Below are positions 16,969-26,059 of a DNA stretch of 39,282 nucleotides, in pieces. The DNA is taken from NCBI RefSeq assembly GCF_013322225.1, contig NZ_JAAMFB010000033.1, positions 1 to 39,282 of the forward strand, given 5' to 3'. Below the pieces are notes generated by a model that was given only the letters and a program-made list of their open reading frames with translations, was not told the DNA's origin and ran no database searches. Source of the DNA: Agrobacterium larrymoorei (GTDB lineage: Bacteria > Pseudomonadota > Alphaproteobacteria > Rhizobiales > Rhizobiaceae). Position 1 is the first letter of the stretch. The number at the start of each line of letters is the position of its first letter. Position numbers and translations under genes: made by a program.

Positions 16969-18423
16969 ATGTATCTCGGTCTCGATCTTGGAACATCCGG
17001 CGTCAAGGCGCTGCTGATCGATGGTGATCAGAAGATCATCGGCTCGGCCAATGGCTCGCTGGAGGTTTCGCGCCCGCATCACGGCTGGTCGGAACAGGAC
17101 CCCGCCCATTGGATCAAGGCCACGGAAACAGCGGTCGCCGGTCTGAAAGAGAAGTTCCCGAAGGAACTTTCGGCGGTCAAGGGCATCGGCCTTTCCGGCC
17201 AGATGCACGGCGCAACGCTGATCGATGCATCCGGCAAGGTGCTTCGCCCGTCGATCCTCTGGAACGATACGCGCTCATATGAGGAAGCCGCCAAACTCGA
17301 TGCCGATCCGCGTTTCCGCAAGATCACCGGCAATATCGTCTTCCCCGGCTTCACCGCACCGAAACTTGTCTGGGTTGCCAATAACGAGCCGGAAATCTTT
17401 TCCAAAGTCGCCAAGGTTCTGCTGCCGAAGGACTACCTGCGCCTCTGGCTGACGGGCGAATATATCTCCGAAATGTCCGACTCGGCTGGCACGTCGTGGC
17501 TGGATACCGGCGCGCGCAAATGGTCGTCCCAACTGCTGGAAGCAACGGGCCTCAGCGAAGACCACATGCCATCCTTGGTGGAAGGCACGGATGAGGCGGG
17601 AACGCTTCGCCCTGAACTTGGCAGCGCATGGGGCATTTCCGGCAAGGTCGTCGTCGCCGGTGGGGCAGGGGACAACGCGGCCTCGGCTTGCGGCATGGGC
17701 ACGGTGTCGGAAGGCCACGCCTTCGTTTCGCTCGGAACGTCTGGCGTGCTGTTTGCCGCCAACGCGTCCTATCTGCCAAAGCCGGAAAGCGCCGTTCACG
17801 CCTTCTGCCATGCGCTGCCCGACACATGGCACCAGATGGGCGTCATCCTGTCGGCCACCGATGCGCTCAACTGGTATTCGCACATCGCAGGCAAATCCGC
17901 CGCCGAACTGACGGCGGAACTGGGCGATGAGCTGAAAGCCCCGACCGGCGTCACCTTCGCGCCTTACCTCTCCGGCGAGCGCACCCCCCACAACGATGCC
18001 GCCATTCGCGGCTCCTTCATCGGCCTGTCCCATGAAAGCGACCGCAAGGCGCTGACGCAAGCCGTGCTTGAAGGCGTGACCTTTGCGATCCGCGATAATC
18101 TCGAAGCCCTCAAATCCGCAGGCACCTCCATCTCCCGCGTCACCGCCATCGGCGGCGGCTCGCGCTCGCACTACTGGCTCGCCTCGATTGCGACATCGCT
18201 GGGCGTGCCGGTCGATATTCCGGCGGAAGGCGATTTCGGCGCAGCCTTCGGTGCGGCCCGCCTTGGGCTCATTGCAGCAACGGGAGCCGATCCAGTCAGC
18301 GTCTGCACCCAGCCGGACACGGAAGAAACCATCGAGCCGGTGGCGGCACTCGGCAGCGCCTATGAAGAGGCCTACGGGCGCTACCGGACGCTTTATCCCG
18401 CCATCAAGCCGCTTTCACACTGA
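16969..18423 (+). CDS. Xylulokinase
   Basis: This 484-residue FGGY-family sugar kinase phosphorylates D-xylulose with ATP to D-xylulose 5-phosphate, feeding the pentose phosphate pathway. The N-terminal phosphate-1 motif is [17 protein letters not shown], substrate contacts are in LSGQMHG, and the catalytic Asp235 lies in [12 protein letters not shown]. The C-terminal ATP site includes [20 protein letters not shown] and [16 protein letters not shown] precedes the ATG. The length is typical. The downstream xylose isomerase gene, 29 bases on, makes D-xylulose and supports the xylulokinase call over other FGGY kinases. Confidence 0.95.
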   Translation: MYLGLDLGTSGVKALLIDGDQKIIGSANGSLEVSRPHHGWSEQDPAHWIKATETAVAGLKEKFPKELSAVKGIGLSGQMHGATLIDASGKVLRPSILWNDTRSYEEAAKLDADPRFRKITGNIVFPGFTAPKLVWVANNEPEIFSKVAKVLLPKDYLRLWLTGEYISEMSDSAGTSWLDTGARKWSSQLLEATGLSEDHMPSLVEGTDEAGTLRPELGSAWGISGKVVVAGGAGDNAASACGMGTVSEGHAFVSLGTSGVLFAANASYLPKPESAVHAFCHALPDTWHQMGVILSATDALNWYSHIAGKSAAELTAELGDELKAPTGVTFAPYLSGERTPHNDAAIRGSFIGLSHESDRKALTQAVLEGVTFAIRDNLEALKSAGTSISRVTAIGGGSRSHYWLASIATSLGVPVDIPAEGDFGAAFGAARLGLIAATGADPVSVCTQPDTEETIEPVAALGSAYEEAYGRYRTLYPAIKPLSH

Positions 18424-18452
18424 ATATTTTCGAACAAAAGGGAGAACGACAC

Positions 18453-19763
18453 ATGACCACCGGATTTTTCGGCGAAACGCCCAAGGTCAAATATGAAGGC
18501 CCGGACAGCACCAACCCGCTGGCATTCCGTCACTACAACCCGGATGAGGTTGTCCTCGGCAAGCGTATGGAAGACCACCTGCGCTTTGCTGTCGCCTACT
18601 GGCATTCCTTCGCCTGGGAAGGCAGCGATCCCTTCGGTGGCCGCACCTTCGACCGCCCATGGTTCGGCGATGAAATGTCCAAAGCCAAGCTGAAGGCCGA
18701 TGTGGCGTTCGAGATGTTCAGCCTGCTCGGCGCACCTTATTACTGCTTCCACGATGCCGATGCGCGCCCGGAAGGCAAGACTTTCGCTGAAAGCACCAGG
18801 AATCTCAACGAAATCGTCGATTATCTTGCACAGAAGCAGGCCGACACCGGCGTCAAGCTGCTCTGGGGCACGGCCAACCTCTTCTCCAACCGCCGCTTCA
18901 TGGCGGGTGCTTCGACCAATCCGGATCCGGATGTGTTTGCCTATTCCGCAGCCACCATCAAGACCTGCATGGATGCCACCATGAAGCTCGGCGGCGAGAA
19001 CTATGTGTTGTGGGGCGGTCGTGAGGGTTACGAAACCCTGCTCAATACCGATCTCGCTCGTGAATTCGACCAGATGGCGCGCATGTTGCACATGGTGGTC
19101 GAATACAAGCACAAGATCGGCTTCAAGGGCGCGATTCTGGTCGAGCCAAAGCCGCAGGAGCCGACCAAGCACCAGTACGACTACGACGTCGCCACCGTTT
19201 ACGGCTTCCTCAAGAAGTACGGCCTTGAGAACGAAGTGAAGATGAACATCGAGCAGGGCCACGCGATCCTTGCCGGTCACACCTTCGAGCACGAATTGGC
19301 GCTGGCCTCCACGCTCGGCATTTTCGGCTCCATCGATATGAACCGCAATGATTACCAGTCCGGCTGGGATACCGACCAGTTCCCCAACAACGTCCCGGAA
19401 ATGGCGCTGGCCTATTATCAGGTTCTGCAGGCAGGCGGCTTTACCTCCGGCGGCACCAACTTCGACAGCAAGCTGCGGCGCCAGTCTCTCGATCCGCAAG
19501 ACCTTTTGATCGGCCACATCGGCGGCATGGATTGCTGCGCCCGTGGCCTGAAAGCTGCGGCCAAGATGGTGGAAGACGGTGCGCTGTCCAAGCCACTGGC
19601 AGAACGTTATGCCAAGTGGGATGCGCCGGAAGCCCAGAAGATGCTTCGCGGCGAATACAAGCTTGAAGACATTGCAGCCAGGGTCGAGCGCGAAAACATC
19701 AATCCTGAGCCCAAGTCCGGCCGTCAGGAATATCTGGAAAACGTGGTCAACCGCTACGTTTGA
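18453..19763 (+). CDS. Xylose isomerase
   Basis: This 436-residue TIM-barrel enzyme interconverts D-xylose and D-xylulose with two divalent metals. Recognised features are [16 protein letters not shown] near residue 51, the catalytic His100 and Asp103 in CFHDAD, the metal-binding Glu in [14 protein letters not shown], and the region [16 protein letters not shown]. The C-terminal signature is [19 protein letters not shown]. The length matches class II xylose isomerases. The ribosome binding site is GGGAGA. It completes the isomerase-kinase pair with xylB. A long hairpin follows the stop codon. Confidence 0.96.
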   Translation: MTTGFFGETPKVKYEGPDSTNPLAFRHYNPDEVVLGKRMEDHLRFAVAYWHSFAWEGSDPFGGRTFDRPWFGDEMSKAKLKADVAFEMFSLLGAPYYCFHDADARPEGKTFAESTRNLNEIVDYLAQKQADTGVKLLWGTANLFSNRRFMAGASTNPDPDVFAYSAATIKTCMDATMKLGGENYVLWGGREGYETLLNTDLAREFDQMARMLHMVVEYKHKIGFKGAILVEPKPQEPTKHQYDYDVATVYGFLKKYGLENEVKMNIEQGHAILAGHTFEHELALASTLGIFGSIDMNRNDYQSGWDTDQFPNNVPEMALAYYQVLQAGGFTSGGTNFDSKLRRQSLDPQDLLIGHIGGMDCCARGLKAAAKMVEDGALSKPLAERYAKWDAPEAQKMLRGEYKLEDIAARVERENINPEPKSGRQEYLENVVNRYV

Positions 19764-19775
19764 TCGGAAGTAGAG

Positions 19776-19805
19776 GCATCACGCGGGGGTGGCCCCGCGT
19801 GATGC
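19776..19805 (+). terminator. Long perfect hairpin after xylA
   Basis: GCATCACGCGGGG and CCCCGCGTGATGC form a perfect 13-bp stem around a GTGG loop, 12 bases after the xylA stop. No T-run follows, so it may work as a processing or stability element rather than an intrinsic terminator. Confidence 0.5.
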
Positions 19806-19956
19806 GCCGTTGGACCAGCATCGCTTTGCTTCGGCGTTTTGCGGTGCGGATAACATACCCAGTTCCGTCAACCCGCACTTGATGCACTGCTGTCCGGTTT
19901 ACGTTGACGAGCGTTCCTGCACCGTTACCCAGATAGGGTCCCTCGACGGCTCCGCC

Positions 19957-20060
19957 CCCACTGCCGTCATCCTCGGGCTTGACCCGAGGATTCACAACCG
20001 TTTGAATTCATCTAGACGGGAATGGATCCTCGGCTCAAGCCCGAGGATGACGGCAGTGGG
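19957..20060. repeat. RIME-like palindromic repeat, copy 2
   Basis: Arms 19957-19991 and 20026-20060 are inverted copies with 34 of 35 positions matching. Each arm folds on the CCTCGGG/CCCGAGG core. The 34-base centre resembles that of copy 3. A half-site remnant (GCCGGGATGACGG) lies near 20196. The rest of 19806-20233 holds no gene I can support. Confidence 0.88.
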
Positions 20061-20233
20061 TTTGGTTATGGTCCCAATCACCTATCCCGTGCCGGTCTTC
20101 CGCTAATGTCCAAATTCACGAGAACGGACAGAATATGCATGAAATCAATACCCTGCATCATTCCTGAATATTGAAGTCGGACAGTAGTGGCTCAGGGCCG
20201 GGATGACGGAAGTGCGTTGGCGCCACCAACCCC

Positions 20234-21634
20234 TCACTGCGTCAGTCGCAGCTTATTCGTCACGATCGCTTGCGAGATCTGGTCATACACGACGCTGATC
20301 GTATCGGTCGAAGCCACAAGGGCCTGCGATGGCTTTGAAGCGCATTTGCGTAGATTGGCGATATCCGCGTCCTTGCTATAGGAAATGGTATAGATATCGA
20401 TCCCGGCCTTCTTGATGGATTCGCAGATGGTCAGGAAGTGCGTGACTGCGGTGTCGCTGCATGCGTCCGAACGCTGGTTGAGGCAGAGCCAGTCCAGACC
20501 GTCATTATCGTCCTTGCCGTATTTCGCGTTCATTTCGCCGTCTGTCATGAAGACGAGTATCTTCTTGGTTTCCTTGCTGTAGTCGCGTGGCAGCTGCCCG
20601 CCCCAGCTGGTGCGCCATCTGGGCGAAAGCGCATACCATCCGGCAATCAGCCCAGCGTCGAGGCGTGTCGAGCCTTCCGAGATCAGCGACGAGACGGCGT
20701 TTTGCAACGTCTTGAAATCATTGGTCAGCGGCACGATCGGCTGCGGACAGAAGCTTTTCTTGGAGCGCGGATTGGTGTCCATCGGCACGAAACGGCTTGT
20801 CTGCGGCGGGTCGTCGGAGAGGCTGGCGGGGCTTACCTTTCCGGTGTCTTTCATCGAGACATCGGCGCGAGGCTCGATGCAGCCGATCCAGTATTGGTTG
20901 CTGGAATTTCTCGCGCCGACTGTCTTGCCGTCCACCCATTTTACGAAGGTGTACTTGCTGGGGTCATAGGTCGATTGCGGGTCCGTCCAGCGGGCGGGGA
21001 CCGCAGGTTGGCCATCATAGGCGCGCAGCCAGCCCGTTCTTGTCGCACCGATGCTCACGCGGCTTGAAAAGGGCACGATGGAGATCGATGCGTTGCTGTT
21101 GTTGCCATCCTGCGAAACACGGCTGACGAACTGGCGAAGCGCCGTCTGCATCGGCACGAAACGCTTGTTTTCTTCCATCGAACTGGAAACATCCACCACA
21201 AGCGCGATTTCGGCCTGGCCGGTGGAGGTCACGGCAGCGCAGGATTCGACGGATACCGCCACGCTGTCGATGGCGACGATCTTCATCAGCGTCGTCGGCA
21301 CGTTTTCCGCCACTTCGAGGCACAGTTCGCGGTTGGCCACGTTCAGCGTCGGGCCGGTAATCTTTGCCTCCGTCAGCGTGCCGTGGGCAGAAAGCCATTG
21401 CTCCGTCATCAGTTTGACGGCGCCGTCCTTCATGCCCTTGCCGTAATTCGAGGCAGCGGCCAGAACGGCGCTGTCTGTAGCCTCCTGTAAATCCGCCTTC
21501 CGGTTCAACGCCTGCATATGATCGAGCGCCGCGCCCGCCGAAAGCATCACGGGGATGATGAGCAGCGAGGTGAGTATTCCGAAATTTCCGCGGGTGGACG
21601 CATGAAGTCTCTTGAGGTTGTGAATGATCTTCAT
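20234..21634 (-). CDS. TadG-like pilus-assembly protein with vWA domain
   Basis: This 466-residue protein has a TadE/TadG-type N-terminus: a short basic leader (LKRLHASTRGNFG) and one hydrophobic segment (about 20-38), followed by a pseudopilin-like stretch DLQEATDSAVLAAASNYG. A von Willebrand factor A domain begins at about residue 140 with the MIDAS motif DVSSS (148-152). Conserved acidic residues recur in STRLDAGLIAGW and VFMTDGEMN. It is likely anchored in the inner membrane with a periplasmic metal-binding adhesion domain. No other Tad genes are nearby, so it is an orphan here. The ATG is preceded by GGAAGATAAG. Confidence 0.87.
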   Translation of the reverse strand: MKIIHNLKRLHASTRGNFGILTSLLIIPVMLSAGAALDHMQALNRKADLQEATDSAVLAAASNYGKGMKDGAVKLMTEQWLSAHGTLTEAKITGPTLNVANRELCLEVAENVPTTLMKIVAIDSVAVSVESCAAVTSTGQAEIALVVDVSSSMEENKRFVPMQTALRQFVSRVSQDGNNSNASISIVPFSSRVSIGATRTGWLRAYDGQPAVPARWTDPQSTYDPSKYTFVKWVDGKTVGARNSSNQYWIGCIEPRADVSMKDTGKVSPASLSDDPPQTSRFVPMDTNPRSKKSFCPQPIVPLTNDFKTLQNAVSSLISEGSTRLDAGLIAGWYALSPRWRTSWGGQLPRDYSKETKKILVFMTDGEMNAKYGKDDNDGLDWLCLNQRSDACSDTAVTHFLTICESIKKAGIDIYTISYSKDADIANLRKCASKPSQALVASTDTISVVYDQISQAIVTNKLRLTQ

Positions 21635-22180
21635 CTTATCTTCCGAAAAGGCTTAAATAGAAATCGCCAATATTTACTGCCGTTGATATTGACTTGCTCC
21701 GTTTGCCGGAAATAAACTGAAATATAGCGATATTTATACAGTTCGAATTTTTATATTTTGATGTTTGACGAATAAAACATTATCAAATTTCATGGTTTTA
21801 TTTGAGAGCGTGACCTAAATTAGATTTTTTTATTTTAGATGCGTCTGCGTAAGACGGGCTGGCATCGCTTATTATTTTTCAGCTCATTTGGGTAATTTGC
21901 GCTCCGACATCTGCTCTTCGGTGAGAGCAAAAGTCTGACACCGATATGACGATTTCAATGAAATCAGATGGTTACAAAAAGTTTTTCCCCGCCCAGTCGG
22001 CGCTGCACCATTATGGCGGTGCTTCGAAGCAATGGGCGTAACGCGCGGCGTTTCAATGTTTCGAAGCCGGTATCGACAAGCGGTCACTCCAGAAGAGGGC
22101 CGCTTCTCTCACCGCCCCGCCCGCGTCTGGCCAGCGACGGGGGTGCAGGTGTCGGGATAGGTATCGTGAAAGTGAGTGCA
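21635..22180. other. Long AT-rich gene-free region upstream of the TadG-like gene
   Basis: I see no supported gene here. About 21650-21900 is strikingly AT-rich for this genome, with short dyads such as AAATAT-AGCG-ATATTT (21720-21735), and probably carries the promoter of the TadG-like gene. The remainder up to about 22180 returns to normal composition and shows no clear structure. Confidence 0.5.
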
Positions 22181-22188
22181 GTAACGGG

Positions 22189-22287
22189 TCCGGCAGATGC
22201 CAAGACCTTCATTACATCCCGATAATGCCAAAGGCATCTGCCGGATGAAACATAACCCCGGCTCGCCTGGTGAAACAGGCGGGCCGG
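22189..22287 (+). promoter_or_regulatory. Hairpin-rich leader upstream of the nitroreductase gene
   Basis: TCCGGCAGATGCC (22189-22201) and GGCATCTGCCGGA (22233-22245) form a perfect 13-bp inverted repeat with a 31-base loop. A second hairpin follows: CCGGCTCGCCTG (22258-22269) pairs with CAGGCGGGCCGG (22276-22287) over 12 bp including one G-U, with a GTGAAA loop. The nitroreductase start is 118 bases further on. Whether this is an upstream terminator, an operator or an RNA regulator cannot be told from sequence. Confidence 0.45.
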
Positions 22288-22404
22288 AGAGTATTTGCAT
22301 GGTTACTTCCCGGTGCCGTCTTGTGTGCGCCGCAACACGACCTATCTCTGTCGGGTTTCAAAACGAGTCCGGTTCGGTTGTCGTGCCGCCTCAAGGAGAT
22401 TGTT

Positions 22405-23037
22405 GTGCTTATTGAAAAACTGAACTGGCGTTATGCCACGAAGAAAATGGACCCTGCCAAAACCGTTTCGCAGGACAAGGTAGACCGTATCGTCGAGGCC
22501 GCCCGTCTGGCGCCGACCTCCAGCGGCTTGCAGCCATTCGAAATCATCGTTGTTACCAACCCGGAAATCCGCGCCAGAATTCAGGAGATTTCCTGGAATC
22601 AGGCGCAGGTCACCGAAGGTTCGCATCTGCTCGTCTTCGCCGCATGGGACAATTACACGCCTGAGCGTATCAACCACATGTTCGATCTGACCAATGACGA
22701 ACGTGGCTTCAAGAACGAAGGCTGGGAAAAATACCGCCAGTTCCTGCTCGATTCCTATCCGGGTCGCGATCCGCAGGTCAATTTCGAACATGCGGCCCGT
22801 CAGGCCTATATCGCCTTCGGCATGGCCGTTGCGCAGGCAGCCTTCGAAGGCGTCGATTCCACGCCGATGGAAGGTTTCGATCCGGCTAAGCTGGATGAGA
22901 TCCTCGGCCTTCGTGAAAAGGGCCTGCGGTCCGTAACCATCCTGCCGCTCGGTTATCGTCAGGAAGAAGGTGACTGGCTGGCCAAACTCAAGAAGGTTCG
23001 CCGTCCGCTGGATCAGTTCGTTTCCACGGTGGAATGA
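22405..23037 (+). CDS. NAD(P)H-dependent nitroreductase-family flavoprotein
   Basis: This 210-residue protein of the FMN-dependent nitroreductase (NfsB-like) fold is predicted to reduce nitroaromatics, quinones or similar acceptors with NAD(P)H. Family features are KLNWRYATKKMDP at the N-terminus, the FMN-contacting RLAPTSSGLQPFEI segment at about 34-47, and the C-terminal region VTILPLGYRQEEGDWLAKLKK. The GTG start is fixed by AAGGAG seven bases upstream; an open frame further upstream overlaps hairpins and is not protein-like. It stands alone. The upstream leader carries two strong hairpins. The physiological substrate is unknown. Confidence 0.9.
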   Translation: MLIEKLNWRYATKKMDPAKTVSQDKVDRIVEAARLAPTSSGLQPFEIIVVTNPEIRARIQEISWNQAQVTEGSHLLVFAAWDNYTPERINHMFDLTNDERGFKNEGWEKYRQFLLDSYPGRDPQVNFEHAARQAYIAFGMAVAQAAFEGVDSTPMEGFDPAKLDEILGLREKGLRSVTILPLGYRQEEGDWLAKLKKVRRPLDQFVSTVE

Positions 23038-23113
23038 TCCCCGGGATCGTGGAAAGTGGCAGATTTTTTTCTCGATTAGAAATAATTGAAAAATCTTCCC
23101 TGTGAAATGGTAT

Positions 23114-23133
23114 CGCATACGGGCATGTATGCG
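23114..23133 (+). promoter_or_regulatory. Hairpin in the metN upstream region
   Basis: CGCATAC (23114-23120) and GTATGCG (23127-23133) form a 7-bp stem with a GGGCAT loop. A second small hairpin GCGGCT-CTTGA-AGCCGC lies at 23231-23247. These may belong to the metNIQ leader, but I could not match them to a known methionine riboswitch. Confidence 0.3.
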
Positions 23134-23280
23134 GTACAACATCGCCGATCCCGGCGTCTGCAGGAAAGTTGAACCAATGCTCGAGGCCGTCTTTCATTGT
23201 CGAATGTGCCATCCGGCTGCATAGGCAGTTGCGGCTCTTGAAGCCGCCGGGACGAAGAGACAAGATCCAAGAGCAGAGTG

Positions 23281-24381
23281 ATGAGTTCCCAATTTTCCGA
23301 GGCGGCGCACCAGCAGCCACACATACCCATTGCGGACCCCATGGTGGTGTTCGAAGCCGTGACCAAGACGTTCGGCGGTAGCGGCAGCCAGCCCGCCTTT
23401 GCGGCTCTCGGTGGCGTGGATTTCACCGTGCCGCGCGGTGGCATTTCCGGCATCATCGGCCGCTCCGGTGCGGGTAAATCCACCATGATCCGCCTCGTGA
23501 ACGGGCTGGAGCGTCCGACATCCGGCAAGGTCGTCGTGGATGGCGTCGATGTCGGCGCGCTGGATGAGGCGGGGCTTCGCACGCTGCGCCGACAAGTCGG
23601 CATGATCTTCCAGCACTTCAATCTTCTCGCTTCGCGCACGGCTTACGACAACGTAGCCCTGCCGCTTGAAATCGCCGGTGTCTCGAAATCAGAAATCAAG
23701 CGCAAGGTCGGCCCGCTTCTCGATCTCGTCGGCCTTGGAGACAAGGCGAAGCGTTATCCTGCTGAGCTTTCCGGTGGTCAGAAACAGCGCGTTGGCATCG
23801 CCCGCGCTCTGGCAACCGAGCCGAAGCTGCTGCTGTCCGACGAGGCAACCTCCGCACTCGATCCGGAAACCACCCAGTCGATCCTGGAGCTTTTGAAGCG
23901 CATCAATGCCGAGCTTGGCCTGACCGTGCTTCTCATCACCCATGAGATGGAAGTTGTGAAAACCATCGCCTCTCAGGTTGCTGTCATCGACAAGGGTCTG
24001 ATCGTAGAGCAGGGCAACACCTTCGATATCTTCACCCGCCCAAGCCACGAAACCACCCGCAGCCTGTTGTCTTCCGCTGTTGGCGTGAAGTTGCCGCATT
24101 GGGTCACCTCTGGTTTGAAGCCGGAAGCCGCGCCCGGTGATCGTGTGCTGGTCCGTCTGGTGTTCTTCGGCGCTACTGCATTCCAGCCGTTGACGGCCCG
24201 CCTCGTCAGCGAGATCGGCCCGGACCTGAATATTCTGGCTGGCACCATCGAGGAAATCGCGGGCGATCCCTTCGGTTCGCTGGTCGTATCCTACCCGGCA
24301 ACGCCGGAGATACTGGCGCGTGCCGAACGCTTTTATACGCAAACCGGTCTTCATACGGAGGTGCTCGGTTATGTCGCCTGA
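23281..24381 (+). CDS. Methionine ABC transporter ATP-binding protein MetN
   Basis: This 366-residue ABC ATPase of the MetN family is predicted to power D/L-methionine import with MetI and MetQ. Walker A is GRSGAGKST, the signature is LSGGQKQR and Walker B is LLLSDEAT, where Ser replaces the more usual Leu-Asp context as is common in MetN. The C-terminal NIL domain of about 80 residues (from [12 protein letters not shown]) is the regulatory methionine-binding domain that gives transinhibition in E. coli. GTG and ATG are adjacent start codons; I prefer the ATG. The stop overlaps the metI start by 11 bases. Confidence 0.93.
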   Translation: MSSQFSEAAHQQPHIPIADPMVVFEAVTKTFGGSGSQPAFAALGGVDFTVPRGGISGIIGRSGAGKSTMIRLVNGLERPTSGKVVVDGVDVGALDEAGLRTLRRQVGMIFQHFNLLASRTAYDNVALPLEIAGVSKSEIKRKVGPLLDLVGLGDKAKRYPAELSGGQKQRVGIARALATEPKLLLSDEATSALDPETTQSILELLKRINAELGLTVLLITHEMEVVKTIASQVAVIDKGLIVEQGNTFDIFTRPSHETTRSLLSSAVGVKLPHWVTSGLKPEAAPGDRVLVRLVFFGATAFQPLTARLVSEIGPDLNILAGTIEEIAGDPFGSLVVSYPATPEILARAERFYTQTGLHTEVLGYVA

Positions 24382-25039
24382 TATGATTTTCAATGTCCTG
24401 TTGAAGGGCCTCATCCAGACCCTGCACATGGTGGCCGTATCCGGTCTCGTCGGCTCGCTCCTCGGCCTGCCCATCGGCATCTTCCTTGCCACCAGCGGCA
24501 AGGGCGAGCTTTTCGAAGCGCCGATGACGAACCGCATCATCGGGCTCATCGTCAATGCCGCGCGCTCCACGCCCTTCATCATTCTCGTGGTCGCCATCAT
24601 TCCGTTTACGCGACTTGTGGCTGGAACCTCCATCGGCACCAGTGCCGCCATCGTGCCGCTCACGGTCGCGACCGTGCCCTTCATCGCGCGTCTGGTGGAG
24701 GCGGCCATCCGCGAAGTGGACAAGGGGCTGATCGAGGCCGCCCGCGCCATGGGTGCGACGCCGCTTCAGATCGTCACAAAGGTTCTGCTGGCGGAAGCAA
24801 AGCCCGGTATCACACTGGCGCTTACCCTGACTCTCGTCAGCCTCATCGGTTACTCGGCCATGGTCGGTGCAGTCGGCGGCGGCGGTCTGGGAGATCTCGG
24901 CATTCGCTACGGCTATCAGCGCTTCATGCCGGATGTGATGCTGGCCGTGGTCGTCGTACTCATCGTCCTTGTCCAGATCGTGCAGAGCGCAGGCGATGCG
25001 CTGGCCCGCAGCTTCGACAAGCGAAACCGTAAAAACTAA
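24371..25039 (+). CDS. Methionine ABC transporter permease MetI
   Basis: This 222-residue permease has about five to six membrane helices. The EAA loop, which contacts the ATPase, is [19 protein letters not shown] near residues 123-141. The MetI-type segment [20 protein letters not shown] follows. The ATG lies 11 bases before the metN stop with GGAGG upstream, so it should be translationally coupled. The same frame is open a further 51 bases upstream within metN, but that start lacks a binding site. metQ follows after 28 bases. Confidence 0.93.
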   Translation: MSPDMIFNVLLKGLIQTLHMVAVSGLVGSLLGLPIGIFLATSGKGELFEAPMTNRIIGLIVNAARSTPFIILVVAIIPFTRLVAGTSIGTSAAIVPLTVATVPFIARLVEAAIREVDKGLIEAARAMGATPLQIVTKVLLAEAKPGITLALTLTLVSLIGYSAMVGAVGGGGLGDLGIRYGYQRFMPDVMLAVVVVLIVLVQIVQSAGDALARSFDKRNRKN

Positions 25040-25067
25040 AACACGTCTAGGTAAAGGAGACATCTAC

Positions 25068-25844
25068 ATGAAAAAACTCATCATCGCAGCATCGCTCGCA
25101 GCACTCTTCGCAGGCAGCGCGCTTGCCGAAACCATCAAGATCGGCGTGACGCCGGCCGAACACGCGCAGATCATGGAGCAGGTGAAGAAGATTGCCGCCG
25201 CCAAGGGTCTCGACCTCGAAATCCTCGAATTCTCGGATTACGTCGTGCCGAACCAGGCGCTGGCCGATGGCGAGCTTCAGGCCAATTCCTTCCAGCACCA
25301 GCCTTATCTCGACAACCAGATCGCTGACCGCAAGTTCGATCTCGTCAGCGTCGGCACCACCATCACCACGCCGATGGGCATTTATTCTAACAAGGTGAAG
25401 AGCCTTGACAACCTGAAGGACGGCGCGACCATCGGCATTCCGAACGACCCGACCAATGGTGGCCGCGCGCTGCTGGTTCTCGCATCCAAGGGTGTGATCA
25501 AGGTCAAGGAAGAGGCTGGCCTCAAGGTAACGCCTGCCGATATCACCGAAAACCCGAAGAACATCCAGATCGTTGAGCTCGATGCGGCGCAGTTGCCGCG
25601 TTCGCTCGATGATACGGACGCCTCGGTCATCAACACCAACTATGCGACCGCGGCTGGCCTCAACCCGAAGAAGGACGCCATCGCCATCGAAAGCGAAAAG
25701 TCCCCTTACGCCAATGTTATCGCCGTTCGTGCCGAAGACAAGGACAAGCCTTGGGTAAAGACGCTGGTGGAATCTTACCACAGCCCGGAAGTAAAATCCT
25801 TCATTCTTGAAAAATATAACGGCACCGTCATCCCATCCTGGTAA
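25068..25844 (+). CDS. Methionine-binding periplasmic protein MetQ
   Basis: This 258-residue NlpA/MetQ-family binding protein delivers methionine to MetNI. A Sec signal peptide (MKKLIIAASLAALFAGSALA) is cleaved after about residue 20. There is no lipobox cysteine, unlike E. coli MetQ, so this copy should be soluble in the periplasm. Family segments are LEFSDYVVPNQALADGELQA, FQHQPYLD and IGIPNDPTNGGRALLVL. AAAGGAG lies seven bases before the ATG. A strong terminator follows the stop, closing the metNIQ operon. Confidence 0.93.
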   Translation: MKKLIIAASLAALFAGSALAETIKIGVTPAEHAQIMEQVKKIAAAKGLDLEILEFSDYVVPNQALADGELQANSFQHQPYLDNQIADRKFDLVSVGTTITTPMGIYSNKVKSLDNLKDGATIGIPNDPTNGGRALLVLASKGVIKVKEEAGLKVTPADITENPKNIQIVELDAAQLPRSLDDTDASVINTNYATAAGLNPKKDAIAIESEKSPYANVIAVRAEDKDKPWVKTLVESYHSPEVKSFILEKYNGTVIPSW

Positions 25845-25874
25845 TCATCCAGAGTTGTAATGACTGCGATATAT

Positions 25875-25913
25875 GCTGGCCTTTCCCGCAAGCCGGGAAA
25901 GGCCAGCTTTTTT
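25875..25913 (+). terminator. Rho-independent terminator of metNIQ
   Basis: A 14-bp stem GCTGGCCTTTCCCG/CGGGAAAGGCCAGC with a CAAGC loop, followed by six T residues. It is 31 bases past the metQ stop and is the strongest terminator in the window. Confidence 0.93.
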
Positions 25914-25946
25914 AGGGCCACCAGCCCGCTTTTCCTATGTTTACTA

Positions 25947-25960
25947 CCCTATTTTTAGGG
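25947..25960. promoter_or_regulatory. Small palindrome upstream of the cyclic-di-GMP gene
   Basis: CCCTA-TTTT-TAGGG is a perfect 5-bp dyad with a four-base centre, about 100 bases before the start. It may be an operator, but I recognise no known binding protein. Confidence 0.25.
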
Positions 25961-26059
25961 GTGGTTCGGGGTCCTTGCCTTAATATCTTTTGAACACTTC
26001 ACCGCAAAGATGAGGTCTTTCAAAGGGCATGTGGCTTGCGGGAAATACGGCGTGCAAAA

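Noticed and set aside
22270..22404. Longer start for the nitroreductase
   Set aside because: The extension begins inside a hairpin loop and lacks a binding site. The GTG at 22405 has AAGGAG at good spacing.
23038..23280. SAM-type riboswitch upstream of metNIQ
   Set aside because: Hairpins are present, but I could not find the conserved core and pseudoknot sequences of SAM-II or related classes. A covariance search would decide.
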